Assembly (NCBI GenBank): GCA_037447655.1 | Contig: JBBHKE010002438.1 | Coordinates: 1 to 37,673, forward strand | DNA: 37,673 nucleotides | Source of the DNA: Zygnema cylindricum | Lineage: Eukaryota; Streptophyta; Zygnematophyceae; Zygnematales; Zygnemataceae | Direction of reading: 5' to 3' | In this document: positions 9,665-18,935 of the stretch, piece after piece | How positions within the stretch are numbered: the first letter of the stretch is position 1 | Layout: each line of letters begins with the position of its first letter | Program-made: the position numbers and the translations under genes | Notes under the pieces: model-generated | Databases searched by the model: none | Seen by the model: the letters and a program-made list of their open reading frames with translations, nothing else | Told to the model about the DNA's origin: nothing

Positions 9665-10473
9665 ACATAAAGAGATTTAATCAGCCGACATACCTTACTT
9701 TCCTTTCCTTCCTCCACAAAACCTTCGGGTTGTCGCATGAAGATCTCCTCTTCCGATTCTCCATGCAAAAAGACTATCTTGATGTCCATCTGGTGCACTT
9801 CCATGTCTTCCGCTGCCGCTAAACTGAGAAGTATGCGGAAGGAAGGAAATCTGACCACCGGGGCAAAGGTTTCCTCGTAGTCAATTCCCTCTTTTTGTGT
9901 AAATCCCTTTGCCACTAATCTAGCCTTGTAGCGCTCGATTGTGTTATCTGGGTTCAGATTTAATTTTAAAACCCACTTACAACGGATTGGTGTTCGGTTT
10001 GGTGGAAAATCCACCAGCTCCCAAGTATCGGCTGCCATGATTGAAGCCATCTCCTCATTGATAGCTGTCTTCCACCGGTTTCTTTCTGGACAAGTCATCG
10101 CCTTTCCATAAGTTTGAGGTTCATCTTGATGAGATAGTTTAGTTACCTTGTTATTAACTTGTTTTTCTTGCAGTCTTTTGCTACTTCTCCTCCCTCCCTC
10201 AAAATCTGAGGTCGGAATAGATGGTTCTCGTAGATTCTTTCGAACAAACTCGGCTTCTCCCCTATCCCTTGATTCCGAATCAATTTCCACCACGTCTTCT
10301 GCTTCGGGTAGAGTTGTCACTAGAGTTTCCACAGCCGAGTCCTTTTCGGTCTGATTTGTACCTGCAAGAATGTCCTCTTCTCTAAAACCTGGATAGTTAG
10401 GAAGCTCAAAGTCATCGGAATTTTCTGACTCAAATCTGATTTTTACTGACTTCGTATATTTGAAGGAATCCAC
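9661..10473 (-). pseudogene. E3 linker and N-terminal reverse transcriptase
   Basis: Open frame of 270 codons. It begins with an acidic linker between integrase and RT (SENSDDFELPNYPGF; FEGGRRSSKRLQEKQ), then RT: WKTAINEEMASIMAADTW, IRCKWVLKLNLNPDN, YKARLVAKGFTQKEGIDYEE, FAPVVRFPSFRILLSLAAAE, and VHQMDIKIVFLHGES, where TAFLNGE is the usual form. It ends in a stop after KSLYV, where LYGLKQAPR should follow; that motif continues in another frame at 9664. Confidence 0.85.
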
Positions 10474-10489
10474 AGACTTTCCTTCATCC

Positions 10490-11091
10490 TTAACTACTGA
10501 AGTTTTACTAAGATTATATCTTCCCTTTTTAGATCATAAACTCTATATCCTTTGACTTCCTCATCATATCCTAATAAGTATTCGGTTTTCCTTTAGGATC
10601 TAGCTTCCAATTGGACCGATCAGTATCTAGACTCAATACTTGACTGTCGAAAACCTTTAAGTGAGATATGTTTGGTTTCCGGCCTGTCCATCTCTCATAA
10701 GGTGATTGATCTTTTATAGCTGAAGTAAGAACTCTATATTTGAGGTAATTAGCACAGTTCATTGCTTTTGCCCAAAACCTTTTTCCTATCTTCTTATCTA
10801 ACAACATACTTCTAGCATTATCTCTTAGGGTCATATTTAACCTTTCAGCTACCCCATTCTGTTCCGGGTTTTCTAGGACTGTCTTTTGGTGTTGGACCCC
10901 ATCTTCCCTCAGAAAATCCTCAAACTAGTTAGAAGTATACTCTCCACCATTGTCACTCCGTATTCTCTTGATTAGAGTTTCATGGAGTTTTTCGCTCCAT
11001 GCTTTATATTGTCTAAAACAATCCTCAGCTTCGGACTTGTTTTTCAAAAAATACACTCGGGAATACCGAGACCAACCATCAATGATAGTCA
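10490..11091 (-). pseudogene. E3 integrase core
   Basis: From 11091 downward: IDGWSRYSRVYFLKNKSEAE (the usual DDWSRY has become DGWSRY), IRSDNGGEYTSN followed by a stop where Lys/Gln-Phe is expected, EDFLREDGVQHQK, NPEQNGVAERLN, then DNARSMLLDKKIGKRFWAKA and the linker YERWTGRKPNISHL. The frames are interrupted near 10925 and 10860, and again near 10570. The second and third acidic residues of the D,D-35-E set are visible. Compared with E4 at 6516-6749 it is slightly longer, because E4 stops at its left junction. Confidence 0.75.
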
Positions 11092-12393
11092 TCATAAATC
11101 TCTTCCCCCGGGTGAGGGCACTTTAGCCGGTCCCCAAATATCTGTGTGTACTAAATCTAGAATTTTTTCTCCCTTATAGGTGGTTGTTTTAGGAAAGGGT
11201 AATATGTGTGTTTTACCTTGAGCACATCCACTACAATCACTTATATTATCATTCTCAATTAACTTAATCCCTTCCACCACTCCCATTTTTTTCATTTCTT
11301 TTAACTTGTCTAGATTTAAATGCCCAAGCCTCTTATGCCACATCATAATATCATGAACACTAGCATAATAAAGTTTCTTCATTTCATTACTTAACTTAAA
11401 CATCCCATGGCTACCTTTCTCAGCAATGAAATAGACATCCTCCTCAAAACTAGCAGTAAAGACTCCTTCCTTAGTGCTAGTAAAAAAACCTTTATCATCT
11501 AATACAATTGTAGAGATGAGGTTTTTGTTCAGCTCCGGAATAAACAATACATCGGAGAATGTTACTATGGATGTCTTTCCTTCTACTAACACTTTCAAAT
11601 CTACCGATCCTACAAGAGTAGTGGTGACTATCCTCCCATCCCCGTTCTCTATCTCTACAGTAAGAATATTTCTTATCTTAGTAAACAGGTGCCTATCCTT
11701 ACACATGTGCATGGAGGCACCTGAATCTACAATCCAGCCTGCTTCACCTTTCAATCCATCGTAAGCACATTTTTGCCTTCGTGGAATTTCGACCTCGTTT
11801 TTCGCCTCCAACTCCTCATCTAAAAGGAGCTCATCGTCCTCGTCCTCGGATTCCGCCTCATGTACCTGTGTCACAAGGGCATTTTTCTTTCCTCTCGGGG
11901 TACCACCGGTCTGCCCCTCCTTTAACCGAAACTTGGTTATCTTAGTGCACTCTGCCATATAGTGCCCAGGTTTCTTACAAAATTGACTTAAACCTTTGAG
12001 AGCCCTTGGTCCAAACTCGTCGGTCTGATTTTTCTGCTCCCTCCCCCCATAGTTTCCGACTGGTTTCCGGGAATCCTTGTTCATCCAATCGGTTGCAGGT
12101 ACGAAGGCTTGGCCACTCTTTCCTCCCCTTCGGATCTCAATCGTATTCTCCCGAACGAGAATCATCCCTACCACTGAGTTCCATATCCACCTTGAGTCCG
12201 GCAAGTCCTGCACACGGTTGACTATGTTTTCGAACACATCGGGTAACTTCATCAGTAAACAGTTAACCTTTTCCTTTTCACTTAAATCTTTTCCCGCACT
12301 CTCTAGCTCCATGAAGAGTGTAGCAAGCTCATTGCAAAAATCCAACATCTTCCCCTCTTTGTATACATACTCCTTAACTTTCTGATCAGCCAA
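11092..12393 (-). pseudogene. E3 gag C-terminal half, protease and integrase N-terminus (433 codons open)
   Basis: In order: gag UBN2-like region (LATLFMELESAGKDLSEKEK, CLLMKLPDVFENIVNRVQDL); a zinc knuckle whose first Cys has become Ser (SQFCKKPGHYMAEC); an acidic stretch; aspartic protease with intact active site (WIVDSGASMHMC); the GAG-pre-integrase region (MMWHKRLGHLNLDKLKEMKK, ISDCSGCAQGKTH); and the beginning of the integrase core (LVHTDIWGPAKVPS). Gag forms the particle, the protease cuts the polyprotein, and integrase inserts cDNA. The open frame is a remnant of one long polyprotein; the first Met is internal. A frameshift in the GGxRFMMTI region ends it. Confidence 0.85.
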
Positions 12394-12862
12394 CTGTTGT
12401 TGCTAAATCGTACCACTTCGGTACATCTCTATGTGAGCCATCCAAAGATCAAATGCCCTTTCTACCTACAAATGGGGACATGCAAGTCCTTGAGTGAGAT
12501 GGCGTAGGATGAATTGCTTTGCCGCCAAATTGGTGAAGTCCCAAATTTCAGTATCATTCTCCTCGTTCCTCGTAATAGGTGACATGAATGCCGAACCAGT
12601 TGCTATTGGTGTGGTCGCCTCCTTCACTTTTCCTTTGTCCACCACCTCTCCTTCTTTTGTTTCCTCTGTTGAAGGTGGATCCTCTTTTCTGGTGAATCTG
12701 CTTCCTCCAAACCCTAGAGGAATTCCAAGACTTGATGGACGCCCCAACCGTCCACTCACTATCCCCCAAAACCATTTTTTCGCATAGAGCTCCTATCATC
12801 ATACTTTCCCAGTATATAAAGCCAGTTCCATTAAAGATTGGTACCCTAGAGGGTGGGCCCAT
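12394..12862 (-). pseudogene. E3 gag N-terminus, start codon inside the primer-binding site
   Basis: ATG at 12860-12862 starts MGPPSRVPIFNGTGFIYWES. Its first bases are the primer-binding site itself. In E2 the same frame opens eight codons upstream in the LTR with ATG (MEDTKLQV). In E3 the equivalent codon is ATC (IENSQFRV before MGPP), so only the second ATG remains. A frameshift after about 25 residues moves gag to another frame (GRLGRPSSLGIPLGFGGSRF, then WDFTNLAAKQFILRHLTQG), and there are stops near 12466 and 12403. Confidence 0.8.
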
Positions 12863-12866
12863 AACC
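12852..12866 (-). promoter_or_regulatory. Primer-binding site of E3 (half initiator tRNA-Met)
   Basis: In sense GGTTATGGGCCCACC, immediately 3' of the 5' LTR. It is complementary over 15 bases to the anticodon arm of plant initiator tRNA-Met (GGUGGGCCCAUAACC, recalled from known tRNA sequences). It does not match the 3' acceptor end, which would give TGGTATCAGAGC. This is the arrangement known for Drosophila copia and yeast Ty5, where a cleaved half-tRNA primes minus-strand synthesis. Confidence 0.8.
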
Positions 12867-13926
12867 CGAAATTGTGAGTTCTCGATAAGTCCTCACAGTG
12901 GACAACTTCTATGAAGCCTCTAGGATAACTCTAACCCTTTTGTGTTTCAGCGAAAACAACTACCTCCCTGGCAGATAAAAACTCTGACCACCTGCACCCC
13001 TGTGAAGACAAGACTCCCTTGAGTCTATTGCAAAAAAAATCTTTGAATTTGCTCCTTTGAGCAGTAAGTTGTGGAGGGTCAAAGTTGATCTTTTGTATAG
13101 AAGCTCTCTGGGAGAGAGGGTCATATCTCCTAATTTTTCTAAGTCATATCTCTCTCACAGACTCTATCTATTGATGTACGGAACCAATCAGGTTACAGTT
13201 CCGTACGCAAAAGTACAGCTGCCGGTGTACTTTATGTACGGACATTGTACGACATGGCTTAAATGTCGACACATGTCATATCCGGATTGGGTGCCATAAT
13301 CTCCGAAGAATCCACGATCCAATGTAATTTCGCCACGTGTCATCCGATGTGGCGATGGCCGCAAACCGCCGAAATCTTCTACCGCGATCTCGGCGCTAAT
13401 TCCGGCCGTCTGATTAAATTCGAATTTAATCGTAGCCATAATAAATACATGCGCAGTACTCGTTTCACTTAAGAAATAAATGCGCGGTATTGATTTTTTG
13501 TCCGTACCTTAATCCGTAGTTATACATTACCGGATCTATGTATCCCGTAAACAATTACTGTTAAATGATTTATCCTACGTATACATGTTTAAATAAATAT
13601 CAAACTATATACTATGTAACACTAGTTCTTAGACTTAACGGCTAAGGCTACCGGCTATCCACTATCTGCCGGCCGGTAGGTACAAGGATCAAATCCTGTG
13701 GCTGGCACATACCTTTTAGATAAAATAAAACCCTAACTAATATAAATTTTCTGAAACCTCTGGATAGCCTAGGTAGCCATGGCTGTAGCTCCCTCTCCAA
13801 TTTCTCAGTGATTGCGACAAGTTTGAGAGTTAGAGAGAGAAGTTAGAGGTAGACAGCCTCGGCTTCTTTCTATATTTCTATTTAGACCTAGAAAATACTA
13901 AAAAAAATGGACCATTAATTTCTACA
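12867..13926 (-). repeat. 5' LTR of E3 (1060 bp)
   Basis: In sense it starts TGTAGAAATT at 13926 and abuts the primer-binding site at 12867. Its last bases there are TTTCG, where E2 has TTGCA, so the terminal CA appears mutated. The plan is shared with E2: TTTTCTAGGTCTA near the start, GCCATGGCTACC, an antisense tRNA-like block (13630-13708), and a GAGGCTTCATAG region near the 3' end. The first 216 bases (13711-13926) match the remnant 3' LTR. Confidence 0.8.
13630..13708 (+). other. tRNA-like module in the E3 LTR (antisense to the element)
   Basis: The + strand reads TAGACTTAACGGCTAAGGC (like the D arm of a Leu/Ser-type tRNA), then ACCGGCTATCCACTATCTG, a GC-rich possible variable arm GCCGGCCGGTAGG, and a B-box-like GGATCAAATCC at 13686-13696, followed by TGTGGCTGGCA. 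No acceptor stem pairs well. It sits about 230 bases into the LTR, close to the place of the module in E2. Confidence 0.4.
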
Positions 13927-14577
13927 TTAAGTCTAAACATTCCTTGGCACCCTTATCTACAGTGAAGTAAACTTCATCCCCATACTTGGCTGTAAAAACT
14001 CCCTTTCTAGTGAAAGTATCAAACTCTTTGTCATCTAACACAGATGTAGAAACAAGATTTTTACTGAGCTGAGGGATACAAAGCACATCTGAGAAAGTGA
14101 GAATATTAGTCTTACCCCCCACTAAAACTTTCAGGTCAACTGATCCCACTAGATCTGTAGTAACAACTCTTCATCCCCATATTCTATTTCTACAGTAGGG
14201 ATTTTCCTTAGCTTAGTGAAGAGGTCCTTGTCACGACACATATGCATGGATACAGCTGAGTCGGTGATCCATCTTTCCTGTGGAGCTTCCCGAATTGCTC
14301 TAAGGGCACACTTTTGTCTCCGAGGGATCTCCTTCTCCTCCAGACTCTCGTCAAGAAGAAGCTCCCCATCCTCCTCAAAGGACTCGTCCTCGTTGTCTCT
14401 TGTCACCTTTGTGACCAAAAATGTTTTTTTCTTCCCTCCAGAAGTACCCCCTCCTTGGTTCTCTTGGAGCCTCTACTCCGCCAGCTTGGCACAATCCGCA
14501 ATAAAGTGCCTTGGTTTTTTGCAAAAATGACATAGGCCCTTTGGGGGCCTCGGTCCTCCAGGTTGGACTCTTTCTCC
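13927..14577 (-). pseudogene. E2 zinc knuckle and protease region
   Basis: From 14577 downward: CCHC knuckle CHFCKKPRHFIADC, a stop soon after (KLAE-stop), an acidic stretch (DNEDESFEEDGELLLDESLE), and a protease whose active site reads TDSAVSMHMC instead of DSGAS. The downstream part (SVDLKVLVGGKTNILTFSDV; YFTVDKGAK) is in another frame. The last residues before 13927 are shifted by one missing base relative to 6302-6350. The protease could not work in this copy. The sequence stops at the E3 LTR. Confidence 0.8.
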
Positions 14578-15405
14578 TTAGAATGGTTTTTTCGGTTTTG
14601 GTCTCCACTTGTCCCCTCCGGCGGCTAGAGCTTGAATGCTCTTTCCACCTCTTTTTATCTCCATGGTATTTTCTTGCACAAGTATCATCCGGACCACTGT
14701 ATTCCACTTCCATGAACTATCAGTCATTTCTTGTACACGGTACACTATGTTCTCATACTCGTCTGGTAACTTCATGATGAGAGTGTTAACTTTCACTTTC
14801 TTTGTACCTGTCCAATCGGCACTTTCCATTTCCATATACAAACAAGAAAGATCATTGCAATAATCTAACATCTTTCCTCCTTTGTAAGTGTAACTCACTA
14901 GCTTTTGCTCAGCCAACTGGAGCTCCTCTATAGTACCAGCTCTATAGATCTCCACCAAACTCTCCCACAACTCCTCGGCCTTGTAAATATTAAGGTGAGA
15001 GGTGGCCAAGGCTTGAGTGAGATGCCTTAGAATGAAGTTCTTGGCAGCCATGTTTAAGTCTTCCCACATTTGAGCATCGTTCTCCACGGTCTTCACGGAA
15101 GCCGCTCCTGGTGCCATGGCAATAGGGGTGAGGGGTGTCATCTTCCCTTTCCCCTTTTCGGACACACTGTTGTCCCCATCATCTGCCTCCTTCGCGGAAG
15201 CAGTCTTTGCTGTAGAAAACCTTACTCCTCCAAATCCTGGTGGAGTTCCCGTAGGTGGACGTTTCACTTGTCCACTGACGATACCCCAGTATCGTTTTTC
15301 ACACAAAGCTCCCATCATCATGGCTTCCCAATAGATGAACCCAGATCCATTGAAAGTGGGCACCCTAGAGGGTGGGCCCATAACCTGCAATTTTGTGTCC
15401 TCCAT
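14578..15405 (-). CDS. E2 gag (275 codons), starting within the 5' LTR
   Basis: ATG at 15403-15405 lies 20 bases inside the 5' LTR, and the frame runs MEDTKLQVMGPPSRVP through the primer-binding site into gag. It then reads FNGSGFIYWEAMMMGALCEK, NMAAKNFILRHLTQALATSH, LVEIYRAGTIEELQLAEQKL, KVNTLIMKLPDEYENIVYRV and MILVQENTMEIKRGGK, the pattern of UBN2-type copia gag, and stops at 14578 before the zinc knuckle. Because the PBS has no stop in this frame, the LTR start is usable. The E3 copy keeps the frame but has ATC at the position of the first ATG. Gag forms the cytoplasmic particle. The stop before the knuckle is probably a mutation. Confidence 0.75.
   Translation of the reverse strand: MEDTKLQVMGPPSRVPTFNGSGFIYWEAMMMGALCEKRYWGIVSGQVKRPPTGTPPGFGGVRFSTAKTASAKEADDGDNSVSEKGKGKMTPLTPIAMAPGAASVKTVENDAQMWEDLNMAAKNFILRHLTQALATSHLNIYKAEELWESLVEIYRAGTIEELQLAEQKLVSYTYKGGKMLDYCNDLSCLYMEMESADWTGTKKVKVNTLIMKLPDEYENIVYRVQEMTDSSWKWNTVVRMILVQENTMEIKRGGKSIQALAAGGDKWRPKPKKPF
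15371..15385 (-). promoter_or_regulatory. Primer-binding site of E2 (half initiator tRNA-Met)
   Basis: In sense GGTTATGGGCCCACC, directly adjoining the LTR end TTGCA with no spacer. It matches the anticodon arm of plant initiator tRNA-Met over 15 bases and is identical to the E3 site. The ATG in the middle is the complement of the CAU anticodon and also encodes Met9 of gag. Confidence 0.82.
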
Positions 15406-16069
15406 TGGACTACAGAATACAGGAAGCCTCTAGATAGTTTTTAACTAGCCCACTTTAAGCCACAGCCACTGATGCCCAAGCATTCAAGCTGACAATCTGA
15501 ATGCACCCATGTGCAGCCTGGACTCCCTTGAGTCCGTAGGAAAAAGAATCTCTCAAAACGCCCAACCAGGCGATTAGTTATGAGGCAACAAAAATGCCAA
15601 TTTGTACAAACTCACAAAGGGAGAGGTGACTGCCTACCAAAATATTCTAAGTCCTGATTCCCTCTAGTAACTTCTATCTACTGAAGTACGAACCAATCAG
15701 ATTACTGTACCGTACTAAAAAGTACTACTGCAGGTGTACCATTTGTACGGCCTATGTACGACAAGGCTATTAAGCGGACGCGTGTCCACTTCTCTCTCGT
15801 TCGTACGCTTCTCGGAATCCCCGCGACCGAATGTCATCTTTCCACGTGGCTCTAGGTCATGCCACGTCACAAAACGCCAAAGTGACCTTTCCGTGATCTC
15901 GGTGAAGACGTATGCCGTTGGATAGTAACCGGCATTGAATATCGTCCGTCGAAACAAATGTTTGATATTTGTTTTGTGCGAGATCCAGTTCGCACTAAAT
16001 TTTATATGTTCTATGACGTAAAATTATACATTTCCGTTAATCGGATTTATAGGACGTAACTCTCTTTAA

Positions 16070-16240
16070 CTATGAATCATACCCTAAATAGTTTAACGAT
16101 CTTCTACGACAGACTGGATTGAGCGGACGGCTACTCCACGCTCTACCGGTCGGGGGTTCGAGTCCTGCCGGACTCAACCTTTTTATAGAGAGTGACTTAA
16201 GGTCATTCTCTAACCTTGTATATGGAGTTGAGGCAGCCAT
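16070..16240 (-). CDS. ORF inside the E2 5' LTR (56 aa)
   Basis: Starts MAASTPYTRLENDLKSLS at the GCCATGGCTGCC block and ends LNYLGYDS. It matches the first part of the ORF in the other LTR, where a lost stop extends the frame. In the 5' LTR it would lie upstream of gag in a transcript starting nearby. No domain is recognised. It overlaps the antisense tRNA-like module. Confidence 0.2.
   Translation of the reverse strand: MAASTPYTRLENDLKSLSIKRLSPAGLEPPTGRAWSSRPLNPVCRRRSLNYLGYDS
16103..16177 (+). other. tRNA-like module, right E2 LTR
   Basis: Second copy of the module at 2553-2627, here reading GACTGGATTGAGCGGACGG and then GGTTCGAGTCC (16155-16165) and TGCCGGACTC. The D-arm-like part is closer to a real tRNA than the left copy, but an acceptor partner is still missing. 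Confidence 0.45.
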
Positions 16241-16380
16241 GGCTCCATCACTCTCTCTCTTTCCTTCAGTGACTACAACAAGTATGGGGGTAAGAGAGAA
16301 GAGATGAAAGCAAGCTGCTTGCTTTTTCGCTAATACATTTAAGACCTAGAAAATACCAAAAAAAACTATTTATTTCAACA

Positions 16381-16385
16381 TGTAC
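16381..16385. repeat. Target-site duplication of E2, right
   Basis: TGTAC directly after the LTR terminus AACA, identical to 1844-1848. Confidence 0.85.
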
Positions 16386-16416
16386 GTTGTGCACATTCTT
16401 GTATGAACGTACGAAT
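16385..16416. repeat. Right copy of the 32-bp repeat at the E2 target site
   Basis: Same as 1809-1840 with three mismatches. It continues the pre-insertion tandem repeat with a 39-base period. Confidence 0.75.
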
Positions 16417-17000
16417 CTGACGTATGATCATAGTACAGCGCACGCCGCCGTACGAAATTTTTTAGTGAACTGACACGGCGTAGGATGACATTCCCCAGGA
16501 AAGAAAACCCGCAAAAAAATAAAAAAAACGGACGGGCAACCAAACAAAATTTCTACCGTGAATGAACCACGGAAAATAAATTAAAAAAACTGCCTAGTTG
16601 GTCAATTTGAGGCTTTATTTAGTGTGTTTATTTAGTGTGGCCTTCAAAATTGAAGACACTAATATGATAGTCCTATCATAAGTTGTGTTATGGGCTTTTC
16701 ATATCTTCTTAGATCGCTACTTTGATCAGCGACCGTGCGATCGTCCAAATCTAACGGTTCAAATAAAAAATACCTCAAAACCCACAGAAAAAAAAAATTG
16801 TCCGAATGTTTTTCAAAATTTAGACATGACGTTTAATTCTCTATCGATCGATGTGCAACTCAACCCTGTTACTTTTTTTTTTTCATTTTGCGACCAATAC
16901 AATATGGGTCTTAAGGTCATATTGTATGTTTTGCATACAATAGGCATATTGTATGGGTCTACTTTCACCTACTTTTGAACTATGGTCTCGAGTGAAACCT
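16417..17000. other. No gene seen; a pair of nested hairpins at 16898-16958
   Basis: AT-rich. ATTGTATG / CATACAAT around a TTTTG loop (16921-16941) is nested among ACAATATG and CATATTGT copies and a repeated TATGGGTC. This could form a cruciform or be a relic of a small foldback transposon. The short frames here have no homology I recognise. Confidence 0.4.
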
Positions 17001-17179
17001 CGTAGGCTTTAAAAACCGCGCGTACGTAAAAGATTTGGAAAGCAAGCGCAATCACCCTCTCTCATGTACAGTAGAGTAGCTTTTAGGGCTTCGCTCAATC
17101 AGGAATTTTGGGCCAACAACGTTCATTCCGAGGTCGTTTTGAGTGATCGGCAGTTTATGGCCCTCCAGATCGGAAGCCA

Positions 17180-17240
17180 GCCGGTCGGAGGAGCCTGACC
17201 GGCCGGCCGGCTCTTTACGGCTATAATTAGCCGTACAGAG
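17180..17240. repeat. GC-rich hairpin cluster
   Basis: CCGGTC...GACCGG and GAGCC...GGCTC compete for the same bases around the palindrome CCGGCCGGCCGG. They are followed by TACGGCTA / TAGCCGTA with a TAAT loop (17216-17235), a perfect 8-bp stem. The GC content differs sharply from the surroundings. Its role is unknown. Confidence 0.5.
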
Positions 17241-17271
17241 TTGATCGGACCATTTTTTAGGCTGATAGAGC

Positions 17272-17600
17272 ACAGCCACGTGGCAGTGTTATGCTCCGAC
17301 GTTTAAACTTTAAAAGGGTTCAGTGTTTAAACTTTAGTGGTGAAATGGCGTTTGAACGCGTCTCAACGTTTCTTCATTTTTGAGCTTCGGTTGTTCGTTT
17401 TTATCGAACTATTATCCGAACCAAAGGCACTGTACAAACCCTAGAGGGAAATATTATCGAGAAATTATAAGCGAGGGAAAAAAAGTTGTTTTTCTCTATT
17501 TTTTTATTTTTATAATTTGTTTATTTTTCCCAAATTTGTTCTTCTTGAGACAACATTGTGCATTGCTTTCAAAAAAAAAGAAAAAAAAAAGGTAAGTAAA
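17272..17600 (+). promoter_or_regulatory. Promoter-like stretch with telo box and possible 5'UTR donor
   Basis: Contains a CACGTGG G-box-like core (about 17277), two copies of GTTTAAACTTTA (near 17302 and 17325), the plant telo box AAACCCTA (17436-17443), and, after an A-rich run, a consensus splice donor GTAAGT (17592-17597). Together these resemble the promoter and non-coding first exon of a plant gene on the + strand. No coding exon follows before the p24 gene, which is on the other strand, so this may be a relic or chance. Confidence 0.25.
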
Positions 17601-18935
17601 GACAATGATTTGAAAGCTTAAGCGAGTTTTTTGTCGTTTAAAGTACGGGTGTTCGGCGATTCAACCCAACATGCTTTGTGGATTTCACAAAGTGATGGTG
17701 TGTGTGCACTCTTGGGCCGAAGCCTTCCCAAAATCAAATGACATCGATTTTTTGGCAATTTGGTTGACTACAATTCCTTTAACTGTTTTCGTGGGAATGG
17801 TTTCATTCTAGAAAACTTTTACGCTCGGTTCAACCACACCAAGCTCAATGTGCAAACATACGATTGTACGATGGAATAACATACAAAGGTACATGATAGC
17901 GATCGTCTTCACTGGTGAAATCGTAACATGTCAAATAAGATGTACGGGATGGATTTTCAATTTGAAGGATAGATTAAGCCACGCAGGTGATGTAAAAGCC
18001 TTGCAATTTTCGGAGAACTTAACGGAGAGTAAATTTTACTTGTACCTAGTGTTGACAGCTGTTATTCAAACATTTTTAAATGAGAATCACTGTAATCCAT
18101 GCACATAAATGGACAAACAAGAGACCCACACTTGGCATTAGTTTTGGCCATTTAATGTGTGAGTTGGTAATGTAAGGCATCTATCCTCACCCTTATAACT
18201 CAAATACAAGTGCAAATGGACACATCGTCAGCTTGGGGGGAGTTAAACATTTAATTTTGTACACCAGGAATTGCCTTCAACATAAATAACACTTCGTGGT
18301 ATGGCCCATGAACATAAAATAGTGTCAATAATACTATAATTTTTCTTAATGATAATTTAGAAAGTAGCAAAAAATCGTCCACGTCTCTGATACCTTCACT
18401 TTAATTGAAGCTATATATGTTTTAGCATTTAAAGACGATTCAGAGTGTAGCCAATATTAACATCAACTGTTGAATTTCATTCTGGCACGTGAAGGAAACA
18501 AAACGGAAAACATGACTTCATTTTACAATGTTGGTTAATGTAAAAAGTCAGGTAGGCAATGTACATATGGAGAATTCTCAAATCTGTATTTAGGGTTTTT
18601 TAATACTCTGGGACATGCCCAACCCAGAGAACTGAATTCATGCAAATTGCGACAAGCTGTCTCCTACTCTAAATCACTAATTTCCCGAATTGAAAAAGAG
18701 ATTCAAAGCTACAATTCGTAACTACAATATCAGCGCACTACTTTCTTTGCACTACTTTCTTTTAAAACGGTGGAGAATCTCAGAAAAGGAAAAACTTATG
18801 GACTGGAAAGGTGGATTGCAGACAGTGGTTTACGAATCGACGACATAAGCTCATCATTACCTCCAGCAACATCGTGACATTTTTTTGTCCATTTATACTT
18901 TTTACAAGAAGAAGTAGAAATATCACATAATCCCC
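17601..18935. other. No gene seen; 3' flank of the p24 gene
   Basis: AT-rich, with only short unconserved frames (for example 17848-18108). The part next to 18936 should include the 3' untranslated region of the p24 gene on the - strand. I did not find a clear polyadenylation signal. Confidence 0.45.

Larger units (their letters stand above)
8312..13926 (-). mobile_element. Ty1/copia retrotransposon E3, 3' LTR truncated
   Basis: It has a 5' LTR (12867-13926), a primer-binding site, gag, protease, integrase, RT, RNase H, a polypurine tract and a remnant 3' LTR, in the normal copia order. It lies in the same orientation as E2 and is related to it: the start of gag, pol motifs, the primer site and LTR plan are shared. 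It ends at TACA directly against E2 protease/integrase sequence at 13927. Confidence 0.8.
1849..16380 (-). mobile_element. Ty1/copia retrotransposon E2 with nested and rearranged related copies
   Basis: The outer LTRs (983 and 995 bp) begin TGCAATT and end AACA on the + strand (TGTT...TGCA in sense) and are flanked by TGTAC on both sides. That fixes one insertion on the - strand. Its 5' internal part is 13927-15385 (gag, protease). Same-family 3' parts are 4703-6350 (integrase to early RT) and 2832-4203 (RT, RNase H). Between these lie E3, E4 and a foreign segment. The pieces do not join cleanly: about 48 bases near 6302-6350 repeat what is present at 13927-13970, and about 90 bases of RT occur at both 4112-4203 and 4703-4794. 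The complex therefore arose by recombination between copies as well as by nesting. No piece has an intact polyprotein. Confidence 0.8.
15386..16380 (-). repeat. 5' LTR of E2 (995 bp)
   Basis: Pairs with 1849-2831. In sense it begins TGTTGAAATAAATAG and ends AAATTGCA. It contains the element's promoter by analogy with other LTRs, the ATG that opens gag (15403-15405), the tRNA-like module and the MAAS ORF. It is slightly longer than the left copy, partly because of extra bases near 15470. Confidence 0.88.

Noticed and set aside
17848-18108. 86-codon + strand frame
   Set aside because: No domain, no codon signal, and no splice context supporting it. Likely chance in AT-rich DNA.
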